From: Lentibacillus salicampi
Lineage (GTDB): Bacteria > Bacillota > Bacilli > Bacillales > Amphibacillaceae
NCBI RefSeq assembly: GCF_004565465.1
Contig: NZ_SRHY01000026.1
Coordinates: 1-47,117, forward strand
DNA: 47,117 bases
Direction of reading: 5' to 3'
Under the pieces are notes generated by a model, which had not been told where the DNA came from, did no database searches, and saw only the letters and a list, made by a program, of their open reading frames with translations. The translations under genes and the position numbers were made by a program. Position 1 is the first letter of the stretch. Each line of letters starts with the position of its first letter. This document shows, in pieces, positions 47,099 through 47,117 of the stretch.

Positions 47099-47117
47099 GC
47101 GCCACCTCCTGATCAAA

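Overview
This window is a chromosomal segment of a spore-forming, flagellated Bacillaceae bacterium, most like the halotolerant Lentibacillus/Virgibacillus/Oceanobacillus group. The genus is inferred from sporulation genes (spoIIID, spoIIQ, spoIID), flhO/flhP, mbl, comK, very acidic exported proteins, and a gene order that matches the Bacillus rpiB-ywlG-glyA-upp-mnaA-atp-ywmB-murAA-spoIID-spoIIQ-spoIIID-mbl-flhO-flhP-fabZ block. Almost every gene is on the minus strand, so the window is best read from the high coordinates downward.

Layout in transcription order. 47.1-42.5 kb holds rpiB, ywlG, glyA, upp and mnaA (sugar, one-carbon, pyrimidine-salvage and cell-wall precursor metabolism). 41.8-39.6 kb holds a secreted Vpr-like subtilase. 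39.4-31.7 kb is the complete F1Fo ATP synthase operon atpIBEFHAGDC with a clear sigma-A promoter and a terminator. 31-28.4 kb holds a DUF1146 protein, ywmB and murA. 28.3-20.1 kb is one operon for uptake and breakdown of murein peptides (two permeases, ATPase, binding protein, LD-carboxypeptidase, NlpC/P60 endopeptidase, second ATPase), headed by a predicted CodY box and a perfect cre site. 20.0-17.5 kb holds spoIID and spoIIQ. 17.1-15.5 kb holds an arbitrium-like AimR-family receptor with a previously easy-to-miss 43-residue secreted peptide gene. 15.2-8.3 kb holds spoIIID, a plus-strand NERD nuclease gene, mbl, flhO, flhP, an EpuA-like protein and fabZ. 8.1-0.1 kb holds an Asn/Asp-rich lipoprotein, comK, a TetR-MFP-RND efflux operon, two paralogous small membrane proteins and a plus-strand DUF2935-like protein.

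Two things stand out. First, the receptor/peptide pair at 15.5-17.1 kb looks like a chromosomal, non-prophage arbitrium-type signalling cassette: promoter, receptor, pro-peptide, a further transcribed segment with a -35-like box and palindrome, and a terminator, with a 20-bp inverted repeat flanking the peptide gene. Second, seven intergenic gaps contain tandem arrays of 20- or 21-bp units (about 3 to 27 copies). Six have a period of 21 bp (two turns of B-DNA) and one of 20 bp; the register is kept over up to 27 copies with almost no indels although the unit sequences diverge, and all are oriented the same way within each sequence family. They keep long reading frames open on both strands, so they generate many spurious ORFs; I treat them as DNA- or RNA-level elements.

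Other accessory features: a structured interspersed repeat inserted between atpD and atpC, a hairpin-rich 3' segment after atpC, a Bacillaceae-type interspersed repeat between spoIIQ and the receptor gene, and a run of five Shine-Dalgarno-like motifs spaced 38/73/38/38 nt downstream of spoIIID. No rRNA, tRNA, CRISPR array, IS transposase or prophage gene was seen. The gap 8700-8996 shows nothing I can support.
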